A DNA stretch of 64,000 nucleotides from Ahaetulla prasina (taxonomy: Eukaryota; Chordata; Lepidosauria; Squamata; Colubridae). Numbering within the stretch: the first letter of the stretch is position 1; the number at the start of each line of letters is the position of its first letter. The stretch covers positions 162,091,438-162,155,437 of the forward strand of contig NC_080540.1 in the NCBI RefSeq assembly GCF_028640845.1. The letters run 5' to 3'. Made by a program: the position numbers and the translations under genes. Shown here piece after piece: positions 20,125-30,765 of this stretch. Below the pieces are notes generated by a model. The model was not told the DNA's origin, did no database searches, and worked only from the letters and a program-made list of their open reading frames with translations.

Positions 20125-21432
20125 AGGCTCTCCCCCACCCTGTCCTACTGGGCCCCTCAAAATTCCCCAGAAAAAAAAAGGCTGAATTTTTGACTCTATG
20201 TTTTGGTTTTATTTTAGGGTTGAGGGGGGTGGATTCCCTAAACGTGGCCCATTTTCCCCCTTTGACAGGATTAAGGAGCATTTTAATCCTATTCCCTCCT
20301 CCAACCCAAACATTAAAAAAAACCCTGACAACCTTGACCCCATCTACTGTACTATGGGCCATGCCCCCATTATAGCTTCATAGCAATAAAAGAAAAACTC
20401 ATCTCTGCTTCATAATCTGCTCGTAATAGGTGAATAGAGCTTAGCATAGCAGAAACTTTCTATGCATACGATACTATTTTGGCTTTGGTTCTTTGAGTTA
20501 GCGAGAGTAGGATCAGCCAGCCAGTCGTGGAAAAGATCTCCACCCGGGATTCTGAAGTGTTACTATCAGACAGATCTGAAAATCCTAATTTAGATGGCGA
20601 AGCAGCCTGACTTAATACAAGGCAGCTTCCCAGTATAACCGGCAATACATAAATTCTGTGATATTTGCCTGCTTATTTTGCAGTTCCGACAGCATCAGTT
20701 CTGTTATTCCCATTGCCAATTCAGTCCTGTCTCTATTGTGTTTGTTGGGAGTCCCTGCCAAGTGGTGCTTTCTTGAGTGGTGCATTTGTTTAAAGCCGTG
20801 TGGCTGTGGTTATTCCCCTTCAGCAAATCAGTACCCCGTGGGGAAAATGCCCAGCCATCAGGGATGAATAGATGGGGCTCCAGAACTCTGCTTAACTTTA
20901 ACCTGGTTGATCCTTTTCCTCTCTTTTCCCGTCCCGTTTGAGCATCCAGATTAAAATAAGGTAAAGTGGACATAAGGGAAGACCCCAAGGCTTCAAGAGG
21001 CCCAAGGAGAAAAAGAGACACATCTTTCCCCTTTGTGCAATCAGCTGTAAATGCTGGAGGGAACAATTGCCAACTTTTTGGTGAAAGCAGTTATTTTCCA
21101 TAGCAGAGATAAGATGGCTTCTGTAAGGGTGGAATTTTATGCATGAATTTATCTGAGTAAGCCTTGTTGGACAAGTGGATCTTTAATTGTGAATAAACAT
21201 ATAAAAGTAATTCCTGACTATTACACCTGTAATTGAAAAATGCATTTTTCTTGAGTGGCAGATGGTCCCATTTTCCTTTTGTTTGGTTTCAAGGGCTTTG
21301 GGTTTATTGCCCTCTTTAGAATTTCAGTGTCATGGGTAATTAATTTCCATCTCTAATTTTTATAGTAGTGTACCTTTTCTGGAGGCTCCCGCATAGTTTG
21401 GCTAAGGCTACAGCCCAAAATGTCTTCTAGGC
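20125..21432. other. no gene or classified repeat
   Basis: Includes a pyrimidine-rich patch (20130-20350). No recognisable domain in the open frames at 20704-21066. Confidence 0.5.
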
Positions 21433-22196
21433 CAGCGGTCACCAACTGGTAGTCCGTGAGAAAATTTTGGTGGTCCACAGAAAAATTATTTGCATTTTTT
21501 ATATTACATTAAATCAGGGGCCCTGAAACTACGGTCCCTGGGCTGGATACATGCAATGAACATTTGATGCTGCAGAGACCCCCAAAATGTCTTCTTGTGT
21601 GGGTCAGAGGGGAGAAGAAATTCCAACTTGGGGTCTGCTTCGACCTCCTGGTGCACAGCTTTGGGGCAAAGGCTGGAGGGAAGTGCCGCTGGTGGCAAGG
21701 AGCCGCAGGGCCTTGTTCCAGTGGGACTGCATCATGGCCTGGAACTGACTGACCCTCTCAGCCTGCTGAGCCTCCAGGCGCTGGTACCTGGCCTTGCACT
21801 CCCACAGGCCTTCCCTCTGCTTGGAAAGCCTATGCTCATAGTCCTCAGTGAGGTGCTTCTGCTGAGTCTCCTTCTCACTCAGATCCAATCTGAACTGAGC
21901 CAGCTGTTTTGCCAACTCTTTCTCGTGGTGGCAGCTTAGGTCCAACAAATGCTTCCTATTGGGGCCCTAAGGAGCTTGGGTGGGGAGATGAGGAGTGGCT
22001 GGGAGGGAAGGGGTGAATGGAGGCTGGCGAGGCGCCCCTCAATGTGAGTGACGTCAAGTTGGCCATGCCCACCCAGTCACATGACCACCTAGCCAGACCC
22101 ACCCAGCCTGTCATTAGGCAGATCATATTAGAGGTCTGCGGGATTTAAAATTATGAATTTAGTGGTCCCTGAGATCCGAAAGTTTTGTGACCCCTG
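21433..22196 (-). mobile_element. hAT element carrying a coiled-coil coding segment (copy 1, TSD TTCTAGGC)
   Basis: 764 bp. Ends CAGCGGTCACCAACTGG and AAAGTTTTGTGACCCCTG are inverted repeats, with exact 8-bp flanks TTCTAGGC (21425-21432, 22197-22204). Inside is a second hAT-like terminus (CAGGGGCCCTGAAACTACGG, about 21517), then an antisense coiled-coil frame, then GGCCATGCCCACCCAGTCAC-type hAT text. The related element at 51143-51886 has the same internal layout in the opposite orientation, so this architecture moves as a unit. No transposase is encoded. Confidence 0.88.
21604..21948 (-). CDS. captured coiled-coil-like open frame inside hAT element
   Basis: 114 residues open on the minus strand. 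Residues 5-75 are rich in Q, E, K, R and L with heptad-like spacing (E-K-E-L-A-K-Q-L-A-Q-F-R-L, then E-D-Y-E-H-R-L-S-K-Q, then R-Y-Q-R-L-E-A-Q-Q-A-E-R). This suggests an alpha-helical coiled coil. The C-terminal 35 residues are S/P/G-rich and low in structure. I do not recognise the parent gene. Codon-level similarity to the 51143 copy, which has a stop and frameshifts, suggests a host exon captured by an ancestral element. No promoter or signal is evident, and translation is not implied. Confidence 0.4.
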   Translation of the reverse strand: MLDLSCHHEKELAKQLAQFRLDLSEKETQQKHLTEDYEHRLSKQREGLWECKARYQRLEAQQAERVSQFQAMMQSHWNKALRLLATSGTSLQPLPQSCAPGGRSRPQVGISSPL

Positions 22197-22296
22197 TTCT
22201 AGGCAACTATGAAAACCTCTCTCTTCATTTGTCTGCCCACCTCTTTTCTGGAGCTTCAGACATGATCTGAACATATTGGGTTGCAGACATGGTTCT

Positions 22297-22925
22297 GCAA
22301 CCCAACAAGAAAGACACAGACTTCAGAGGATAATTAGAACTGCAGAATAAACAATGGCTACTAACCTGCCTTCCATTGAGGACCTGTATACTGCATGAGT
22401 CAAAAAGAGGGCTGTGAAAATATTTACAGACCCCTCGCATCCTGGACATAAATTGTTTCAACTCCTACCCTCAAAACGATGCTATAGAGCACTGCACACC
22501 AGAACAACTAGACACAAAAACAGTTTTTTCCCGAACACCATCACACTGCTAAACAAATAATTCCAACACTGTCAAACAAATTTACTAAATCTGCACTACT
22601 ATTAATCTTCTCATCGTTTCCATCACCCATCTCCTTCCACTTATGCCTGTATGTCTGTAACTTTGTTGCTTGTATCCTTACGATTTATATTGATATTGAT
22701 TGTTTCCTGATTGCTTATTTGTAGCCTATGACTATCATTAAGTGTTGTATCATTAAGTGTTAAATTTGTACCCTATGAATATCATTAAGTGTTGTAAGTG
22801 TTGATGAAGGTATCTTTTCTTTTATGTACACTGAGAGCATGTGCACCAAGACAAATTCCTTGTGTGTCCAATCACACTTGGACAATAATAAATTCTATTC
22901 TATTCTATCTATTCTGTTCTGTTTT
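22297..22925 (+). mobile_element. L3-type CR1 LINE 3' end (subtype A)
   Basis: Same ORF2 end as at 13033 (CTTCAGAGGATAATTAGAACTGC, CTACCCTCAAAACGATGC, CTAAACAAATAATTCC) and the same 3' UTR. The tail is short and interrupted (TTCTATTCTATTCTATCTATTCTGTTCTG, 22893-22921). Confidence 0.88.
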
Positions 22926-24328
22926 CTTATTGAGCTGAAGCCATCAGGAAACAGTTCTCATAACCCTTTGACATCTAAAGCAGAGAAAGCTAACTGGGTG
23001 AGAACAGGGCTAAACACTGTTCCTTTGCCATTCCTCAGTTTGTCAAACAACTACTCTTTTCCGACTCTTCTTTTAAAAGGGTATTCGGGTTTTATTGGTT
23101 GCTTTTCTGTGTCTTATCTGATTAATCCTTTTGTGCTTCAGTCATCATTAAACTAGTTTTCAAACTGAAGCACTCTTCTGCCAACCCTAAATGATTATTA
23201 TTTTCGTGCTCCACTCCTCTACTTCTAAAGGCCTTTCCCCCAAAGGCTATATAATATGCCAAGACTTTCTTCTCTGATTGCTAAGAAATAATATATTGCA
23301 AAATCCAGGTTTCTGAGCTTGGGTGACAGCGGGAATGGAAGTGACATTTATAAATACTTTATTAAGAATTAAATGATTAACTGAGATTGCTCTTTTCTTA
23401 ATAAACTGGGGCTACAATATGGGCTCATTATGGAAATACCATAAATGCTTGTTACAAAGAGGCCTTCATTAATCATCTCCAGCCCAAGTTTGCGCCCGAG
23501 AGTTAATGAATGGAAAGTGAATACAGATACAGTGAACTGATGTTGGTCAAATCTCAGGTTAGTTCTAGTTAAGGGAGAACTCCTTCTAAAGATCTTATAC
23601 CAACCACAGCATTAGATTGGAGGTGCCGTCTCATAATTTCCCTCTAATATCATAGATACTGAGGTTTTTTTTTTGCCCGCAATACTTCTCTGGATTCTAT
23701 GTACGACAAACTTTGTGTAAAAGGATTAATGGACTCAAATTTGATATTCAAGCAACAAAGTAACAGAGCAAATTAACCTAGCAGGATACTGATCTTGAGG
23801 TAACTGTTTTGGAAGAAAGAAAAGTTTACCAGAATGGTTGAAAGAAAGGCTGCTGAAATTATGTTCCTCAGAAGGTTCAGATCATCTCAGAAAGTTTCAA
23901 TCAACTCAGTGGGTTTTTAAAACATTGCAATTGCTAATTGATGAGGAATTTAACACACTGTGTATCTGCATAACCATCCTTTCTTCCCACCCCTTTGCCT
24001 TATCCCCAAATTGCTCATCAGTTTAAGCCCTCCATGCATCTGATGAAATAAGCTACAGGTTCACAAAATAATAAAACTTTTTTTTAAAAAAAGTTAGTTT
24101 GAAAAGATGCTACCAGATTCCTTCCGAATTCTACCACACAGGTTTCTGTACTTGTGCTGTAGCTACCTTCACCCTTTCCTTGATGAAATATGAGTATTGT
24201 ATTACATTTATGTGCTCTGTTTGTAAATTTTTATAATTTTATAATTTTGCATTTTCAAAACAATAGAACTCAAACTCAGTTTAAAATTATCATAATTTCA
24301 CTGTGCAATTCAATTCTGCAGAGAAAGG
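22926..24328. other. no gene; contains an AT-rich possible conserved noncoding stretch
   Basis: No coding or repeat signature. 23290-23530 is unique, with many ATTAA/TTAAT, TTTATAAATAC and CATTATGGAAATACC motifs typical of developmental noncoding elements. See findings. Confidence 0.4.
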
Positions 24329-24423
24329 TAGATGATAGATGGTGGATAGATAGATGGATGGATGGATGGATGATAGATGATAGCTAGATAGATAAATAGA
24401 TAGATAGATGATAGATAGATATT
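24329..24423. repeat. (GATA)n/(GGAT)n mixed microsatellite
   Basis: Interrupted AGAT and GGAT tetramers, about 95 bp. GATA repeats are abundant in snake genomes. Confidence 0.9.
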
Positions 24424-24789
24424 GACAGATATAATAGAGATGAAGTACCTTTTCATTAAAAGTAGCTTAATGTTTTAATAATTATTTCATTAATGTATTT
24501 TGTTCATTTTTATCAACTACATACTCATTTCATTATTTAATTGGTACAAAATGCAATACAATATTAGGGAAATGTTTTATAACAAAATAGAAAGAAGTAT
24601 AGAATTACAAACAAAATTATACTGGAAAAATGTGAACAAAATGTTCACACCTATGCATATTTGTGCAAACTTAAACAGAACAGAAACAAAACTGTTATCA
24701 AAATGAGGCATATGGATGAAGCACATAAGAAGCATCAGGGCTTCATAGTTAAAACACAGGCAAAACACATTTGCGGCAGAAGACTTGAT
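24424..24789. other. no gene; AT-rich unclassified
   Basis: No domain in either strand's open frames (24500-24768). Confidence 0.5.
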
Positions 24790-25651
24790 ATGCTGCCCTT
24801 TTCTCCTTAGTGCTTTAGAAACATGAAGATGCTGGGCACCTGTACACCTTCAAACTACTGTATTGGTGTGGCGTTTCTCGCGGCCAACGGGCTCACCACG
24901 AGAGGGTCCGGGCAGCCCCGCGCTGGACAGAGTGAGAATGAAGACACGGAGTCAAATTCTCCTCAGAGTGAGCGAGCCCCGAGCTAGCTCGAGACAAACT
25001 CTTTTATTGGGGTTTGTTAGGGGTGGGTTACAGAGTTTCAGAAGGCAAGCATGTGATCCTGATTAACCACACATAAACTGACACATTGGTCGCCTGTTTG
25101 GAACCCTCACCACATCTCTGACATCAATACAATTGAACGTGTCCAGAAATACTTTACAAGAAGAGTTCTCCATTCCTCTGAAAACAATAAAATACCTTAT
25201 CCCACCAGGCTTGAAATCCTCGGCTTAGAAAACTTGGAACTCCGTCGCCTTCAACAAGACCTAAGTTTAACTCACAGAATCATCTATTATAATGTCCTTC
25301 CTGTTAAAGACTACTTCAGCTTTAATTGCAATAATACAAGAGCAACCAATAGATTTAAACTTAATGTCAACCGCTTTAATCTAGATTGCAGAAAATATGA
25401 CTTCTGTAACAGAATCATCAGTGCTTGGAATATTTTACCTGACTCTGTGGTCTCTTCTCATAATCCTAAAAGCTTTAACCAAAAACTTTCTACTATTGAC
25501 CTCACCCCATTCCTAAGAGGACCATAAGGGGCGTGCATAAGCCGTTCCTGTCCTATTGTTTTTCTTTTCTTTTTCCTATATATATATGCTTATACCTTTA
25601 TATACTATATAACCTTTCTGTATGATAGTTACATATATTGTTGTGACAAAA

Positions 25652-25710
<59 letters not shown>

Positions 25711-25711
25711 A
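24790..25711 (+). mobile_element. CR1-like LINE (AAATA tail), split by antisense LTR
   Basis: After the LTR, 25086-25527 encodes an RT C-terminus with frame changes: I-E-R-V-Q-K-Y-F-T-R-R-V, then E-L-R-R-L-Q-Q-D-L-S-L-T-H-R-I-I (open frame 25234-25527), then C-N-R-I-I-S-A-W-N-I-L-P-D-S-V-V. The 3' UTR runs to (AAATA)n at 25650-25711. How far it extends left of the LTR is unclear. The longest copy of this family here. Confidence 0.82.
24867..25085 (-). mobile_element. short solo LTR D, antisense (TSD TTGG)
   Basis: 219 bp with TGTG...CACA inverted ends and 4-bp flanks TTGG (24863-24866, 25086-25089), inserted in a CR1-like LINE. On the minus strand CCAATAAAAGAGTTTGTCTC (25013-24994, about) gives a poly(A) signal followed by a U5-like CG-rich segment. 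The 4-bp TSD is compatible with gypsy or gamma-type ERV integration. The boundaries rest on short matches. Confidence 0.6.
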
Positions 25712-26545
25712 ATATACATATATGGCAAGTATGTTTGCAAGCACAGCTGAGTAGGATGAATATTCATATCTAGGTGTCAGCAGGTGTTCTCTATGTGTGC
25801 AAAGCAGTTTTCATATCATGTCCGGCGTTATCCGGACAGGCTCTGTGGTTAGCGTTTCTGAGCAGTTTGCAACAGCAGGTGTGGGCACATTTCTACAGAA
25901 CTTTTCCTGTTACAGAATGTTCAGGTGCAGCAAGGCATGGAAACATCACAGCTAGTGGTTATGTGGTTGGAACAGGACATACAGAAATACACATACAATG
26001 CAGCTACATTTTCTGCTTGCTAATTTTCTTGTACATGGTCCGATTCTGACAAGAATCTACATCTACAGGTTTATATTGCTTATCCAAAAGATTATATGGC
26101 TAATGCAAAGCAAAATTACCTGACCATTGCAGTAATGATTCTCAACATATTGGTATCCAAACTCTTAGAAATTCAAGGAAAGAAAGAAGCCAGTGTCAGG
26201 ATGGGAAAACTCTTGGGAAGAGGAAGAGAAGGGGAAGTGGGGGGGGGGAAGCCACATATACACAGAGTGGGCTTAGAAAGCCTTTTGCTTAAAGCATCCT
26301 CAACCCTGGCAGTGCCCAATGAGTTAAGCTTGTTTACACACACACACTAGTCATTCATTGTTTAAACAGGTTCAATTTACAGCCACGTGGACCTCCTTCA
26401 AGACTGTTACCTGTGCTAAGTATAAATTAGGGATTTAATGATCCTTTTAATGATTTAATGTGAGATGGTTTTAAGACTAAGCTTAGAATCTGATGATGAT
26501 GATGATGATGGTGATTATAACTTGTGTACAAAGTTTTTCTTTTTC
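25712..26545. other. no gene or classified repeat
   Basis: Unclassified. TGTCAG (25775) and CTGACA (26046-26051) resemble LTR ends, but the flanks do not match, so no LTR is called. A G-run is at about 26239-26248 and a (GAT)n patch at 26492-26510. Confidence 0.45.
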
Positions 26546-26602
26546 TCTTTCCTTTCCTTCCCTTCCCTTCCCTTCCCTTCCCTTCCCTTCCCTTTCCTTT
26601 CT
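26546..26602. repeat. (TTCCC)n polypyrimidine array
   Basis: About 10 TTCCC pentamers with T-rich edges. Distinct from the TTCTA arrays and not attached to a LINE. Confidence 0.93.
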
Positions 26603-27802
26603 GCTTTGGTTCTATGTCTCTCATGGAATTCTATCAATGGTTTCCTGAAACAATTCAGAAAAAACCTTCTCTAAGAGAGAAATAAGAGCATAAAAGAATT
26701 AGTGCGCTCATATGGATTAATTTGAATTAAGTGTAACTCCAGGTTAAATACAGTTCATCTGTATTTAAGGCAAATGTGAAGATGAATGGAATATGGAAGA
26801 AAACGCAGATGTTTTTAATAAATCTCAGGTAGCATATCAGCCAAGTACCCAATACTGTATCTGCAGGATCCAAAACATATTGGATTTTCAAGCTTGGCAC
26901 CATTTTCATTCAACACTCAAAGCCCTTTTCAGCAATATGTAACTGCCTAACATTGGAGGGCTTGTGATTCAGAAAAAAAAAATTTCAGATCCCAACCAGC
27001 AGAGGGCACTGCAGATTCATCTCCCAAATTAGCCTCTCTGCACAGTTCTACCATAGTGTTGACCACTGCGAATGTTGAAATGTTCACTATCCTGGGAAAA
27101 TACCTTTTAAATACATCCAATTATTACCATCCCTCTAGGGATTATACTGGGGTTTTTTTTAATTGCCCTATTTATTATGGAGTAATTTCCACCATTGGCC
27201 TTAATGTCTATTCCTTCTGGCATCATGGAGATGGTAAGTTAGGAAAAAAGACTACGGATACTCCCAGCTTTGATTGAAATCCTTGTATTGCCAACATTTT
27301 TGATGAGGGGGTCAAAAAGTTTACCTGCTGGGCAATATGCCAAATGGGGGCAAGATTCCCTTATTGCTTATACTGGCTGATTTCTGGCTTCCCAGCAACT
27401 CTTCAGCAGATAGCCGGAGACTGAATGGCTGGTGGTGTGTGTGTATGTGTGTGTGTGTGAGGAGGGAGAGGAGATTAATTAGCAATTAATGGACTCTAAG
27501 GCAGAGTTTTCAGTGCATTCATTTGCATAAAGAGAAGGGTAATGAACAGCGTTGGCACACATTAAACAAGACTAAGTCTTTCATTTTATTTGGGTGAGAA
27601 AGAAGGGACAGCCGTAAAGACTGAAAGGCAAACACACAGAATGAGTTTGCTTTGAGATGCAAAGAACTCTCAGAGCTCAAAAAGGCAAATCACAGGCAAA
27701 TTACCTCCAAGAAATTCCTTTGTTCAAGCTCTGTCTCTCTGTTTATGTTAGAAATATGGATGGATGAAGAAGGAATATGTACGGCTGCAGATTAGAGGAA
27801 GT
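26603..27802. other. no gene or classified repeat
   Basis: Short (TG)n at about 27436-27462. Otherwise unique-looking with no coding signal. Confidence 0.5.
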
Positions 27803-27939
27803 CAGTGGTGGGATTCAAATAATTTAACAACCAGTTCCCTGCCCTAATAATTTCTTCCAACAACCAGTTCACCAAACTGCTCAGAAAGTTAACAACCGGT
27901 TCTCCCGAAGTGGTGCGAACTGGCTGAATCCCACCACTG
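27803..27939 (-). mobile_element. hAT MITE, 137-bp family (TSD GAGGAAGT/GATGAAGT)
   Basis: Starts CAGTGGTGGGATTCAAAT and ends GCTGAATCCCACCACTG. The flanks at 27795-27802 and 27940-27947 match at 7 of 8. Orientation is opposite to the copies at 40233, 46573 and 59889. It carries the family phrase AACAACCAGTT...CTCAGAAAGTTAACAACCGG. Confidence 0.9.
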
Positions 27940-28042
27940 GATGAAGTTATTGATGTTTTTGAACTTTGCTGTTGAAAGGAAACTCCTGACAATACTGTGG
28001 ACAACCCAGAAAACAAATCAATGGATTGTTAAACAAATCAAT

Positions 28043-28620
28043 CCAGAGTTCTCAATGAGGCACAAATGGTCACACTCTTATTTGTGACACATTACAGGAA
28101 GACCAAGCTCTCTGGAGAAGACTATAATGCTGGGAAAGATGGAAGGAATAAGAAGAGGATGACCAACAGGAAGGTGAATGGATTCAGTTACAGTAGCAAT
28201 GAGTGCATCTTTGGAATATCTGAAGGACCCGGTGAGAGGTGGATCATCATGAGCAAAAGTCTATATACACAGCACAATTAAAAGATGAACAGCGTTAGAT
28301 GCAAACATTTCGTATTGACTCATCAGTACCAAACTTACAATAACGCGGTTAAAAATCAACGTAAAATATAGGATCTAACAAGAACGTTAATTAAACGTAT
28401 AACGTGTGCGGAGAAACAACCAATGACAAACCTCACGCCCACGGGAAGCGTAGACTGACACACAGCTGTTTCTGCATGCACAAAGGAGGCTTCAATCGAT
28501 TGATAGCAACCGCTTCAGCAAATCTATGTGGTCATCACTATGAGTCAACATTGACCTGATGGTATATAATCAGTCAGTCAGTCAGTCAGTCAGTCAGTCA
28601 GTCAGTCAGTCAGTCAGTCA
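28043..28620 (+). mobile_element. Bov-B-like (RTE) LINE 3' end, split by an unidentified insert, (AGTC)n tail
   Basis: AATGAGGCACAAATGGTC, CTCTGGAGAAGACTATAATGC, GGATTCAGTTACAGTAGC and GATCATCATGAGCAAAAG follow the RTE/Bov-B 3' end. The expected TCTATGTGGTCAT...GACCTGATGG continues only at about 28524, so 28281-28523 is an insertion. It ends in (AGTC)n at 28568-28620. Confidence 0.7.
28281..28523. other. unidentified ~243-bp insert within Bov-B copy
   Basis: Contains several CpGs (AACGCGG, AACGTATAACG, GTGTGCGG, CACGCCCACGG), unlike its surroundings. Candidate target-site copies GTCTATAT and ATCTATGT flank it imperfectly. No match to any repeat I recognise. Confidence 0.4.
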
Positions 28621-28723
28621 ATGTACTGCTCAGTTTAGAACCTGATTCTGAGAACTATAAAAGAGCACATTTGGATTTGAATGAATTCAGAGGACATCTT
28701 CAAAATTGGGCCAGGTCAAAAGC

Positions 28724-29020
28724 AAGCAGAACTACACGATTGTGTAACAACTTTGTTCCCTATGCCAGCCGTCTGGTAAACCTTGCAAGATTCATTTTTC
28801 TCGCCATGTACATGTATACATCCAAACAAGACTGTGTTGTTTCTCTGTGTTGTATAACATATACGGGTATATACATAATTTTGTATTCATTCATTTATTT
28901 ATTTTGTCATGTTCATGTCGTCTGTATTGGAGATGGTGACCCTTTGAGAGCTGAATGCAGTGAAATTTCATTTTAATGTATGCCAATTAGTGTACACTCA
29001 AAGTGACAATAAAGTTGTTA
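28724..29020 (+). mobile_element. L3-type CR1 LINE 3' end (subtype B)
   Basis: R-T-T-R-L-C-N-N-F and P-Y-A-S-R-L-V at 28724-28790, then the same 3' UTR as 8700-9205 without the MITE: TGGTGACCCTTTGAG, TAATGTATGCCAATTAGTG, AAGTGACAATAAAG. Confidence 0.87.
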
Positions 29021-29105
29021 TTCTATTCTATTCTATTCTATTCTATTCTATTCTATTCTATTCTATTCTATTCTATTCTATTCTATTCTATTCTATTCTA
29101 TTCTA
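29021..29105. repeat. (TTCTA)17 microsatellite
   Basis: Perfect pentamer array, tail of the preceding L3 LINE. Confidence 0.97.
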
Positions 29106-29356
29106 GTTTTGGAAATCCAAAAATTGGCATTTGTGCAGGGAGGTCCATAAAAGTCTTTTGGATGTAATTTACAGGTGTGGTAGAGTCCAGGCTGGATTCC
29201 AAAGAACCATCTGTAGGCTACTTTTGGTGTTAAGGAGTACAGTTTCTTTGCCTCTAGCCCAGTGACAGTGAACCTTTTAGACACCGAGTGCCCAAACTGC
29301 TCACGCGCGCATGCCCAAACTGAAAGGTGCATGTGCAAATGTGTGCATACATGGAC

Positions 29357-29553
29357 CAGGAGTGGGTTCTACTTACCTTTACTACCAGTTCGCATCATGC
29401 CCGTGCACTTGCGGTTGCTCCACTCACACGCACGTGCTCTTCTGCGCATGCGCAGAAGAGTTTTGATGATGTTTGGGTCAGTGGGCGGAGCCTCCCACCG
29501 GTTTTACTACCGGTTCTATAGAACCGGTCCAAACCGGGGGAAACCCACCTCTG
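29357..29553 (-). mobile_element. nested hAT MITE, 197 bp (TSD ACATGGAC/GCATGGAC)
   Basis: CAGGAGTGGGTTCTACT...GGGGAAACCCACCTCTG with 7 of 8 matching flanks (29349-29356, 29554-29561). It includes the palindrome-like TTCTGCGCATGCGCAGAAG at about 29441-29459 and the TTTTACTACCGGTTC phrase of the larger MITE family. Confidence 0.82.
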
Positions 29554-29573
29554 GCATGGACATGCATGCGCAT

Positions 29574-29771
29574 CAGTGGTTAAATTAATTTTTTTTACTA
29601 CCAGTTCTGTCGGCGTGGCTTGGTGGGCATGGCAGGGGAAGGATACTGCAATATCCCCATTCCCATCCTATTGGGACCAGCCAGAGGTTATATTTGCCGG
29701 CTTTCCAAACTATTCAAAATTTCCACTACCGGTTCTCCAGAGTCTGTCAGAACCTGCTGGATTTCACCCTG
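29574..29771 (-). mobile_element. nested hAT MITE (CAGAGGTGGG family, reverse), 198 bp
   Basis: CAGTGGTTAAATTAATTTT...GCTGGATTTCACCCTG. The flanks ATGCGCAT and GTGCGCTT match at 6 of 8. Contains GGCGTGGCTTGGTGGG and GGATACTGCAATATCCCC. Confidence 0.8.
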
Positions 29772-29978
29772 GTGCGCTTGCACGGACATACACACATGCT
29801 CAGCAGAGACCCAGAGACTAGCAGAGACCCAGAGACTAGCGGGAGGTGGGGCATCCCAACATCGGCAGCGCAGCAAGAGGTAAGATCTCTTTCTTTCGTG
29901 GAAACAGAAGCTCACAAAAGAAACACCATGGAGATCTGACCTGGGATCTGCCATAGGTTCGCCATCACGGCTCTAGCC

Positions 29979-30765
29979 TATTGCAATCAGTCACACACAC
30001 ACACACCTTTATTTTTATTCCCATGGCACCTTTTGTGGCTACTTTTAGCCATTTGTTCAGGTACTAGCATGATCTGTAGTATTGTTGTAGTTGATTTTAC
30101 CATCAAAGTTTTCTTAGATTTTGATCTATCGCAGTTAGTGTTTTATAGCAGGGCCTCCATGGTAAATCATGGCCTTCCAAGTCACTTATTCATCTCTTGG
30201 CTTGACTTGTCAGAAGACACTCAGACATGTTTTGGCTTGATTAGAATCTTTATTTCAGGCAAGAATGAACCCTTAAACATAGCAGTTACTTGCTCGCTGT
30301 AGTGCAAAGAAGACAGAAACTGTTTTGTTTATTTATTTGGTGTAGCACCTGCTGCAACTGTGAGACGATCAATGGTTTACAGCAATAAAATGTGGGAAAT
30401 AAAAACAATAAAATATAGGAAATAAAAACTCACAATCAACAACTAAAATGACATAATTATAAAATCATAAAATCCAAAGACCATGGCATATTCATTCCTC
30501 CTAGGTATCTTGCTTCATTTGCACCAGCTTTGTTTTCAGGAGTTTCCAGAGGGCCAAAACTGTATAGGCCTGGTTCAGTTCAAGAGTCAATTTATGCCAA
30601 AATAAATTCCAAACAAGTGCTATGGGAGAAACAGCGGTTTGAGATTGCATGGAATGGAGCTCGTTAAATTGGGGGACAACAAGCAGAATTTGCTTGGGGC
30701 AAATAAGTCTACAGATTGATTTTGGTTTGGAACATACATATGTATATTTCAGAGATAGTCTAGAT
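29979..30765. other. no gene; decayed LINE-like tail on the right half
   Basis: 30330-30480 resembles an old antisense L2-type 3' end (TTTATTTATTTGG...GTTTACAGCAATAAAATG), but the diagnostic hairpin is gone. The rest is unclassified. Confidence 0.4.

Larger units (their letters stand above)
29260..29970. mobile_element. hAT element, 711 bp, containing two nested hAT MITEs (TSD CTCTAGCC)
   Basis: Starts CAGTGACAGTGAACC and ends GGTTCGCCATCACGG. Exact 8-bp flanks CTCTAGCC are at 29252-29259 and 29971-29978. Two MITEs (29357-29553 and 29574-29771) account for over half its length. A 19-20-bp AGACCCAGAGACTAGCAG-type unit is tandemly repeated at 29806-29842. Confidence 0.88.

Noticed and set aside
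25775..26051. Possible LTR bounded by TGTCAG and CTGACA
   Set aside because: Flanking bases (CTAGG and AGAAT) do not match and no poly(A) signal or TATA box is found; the terminal hexamers may be chance.
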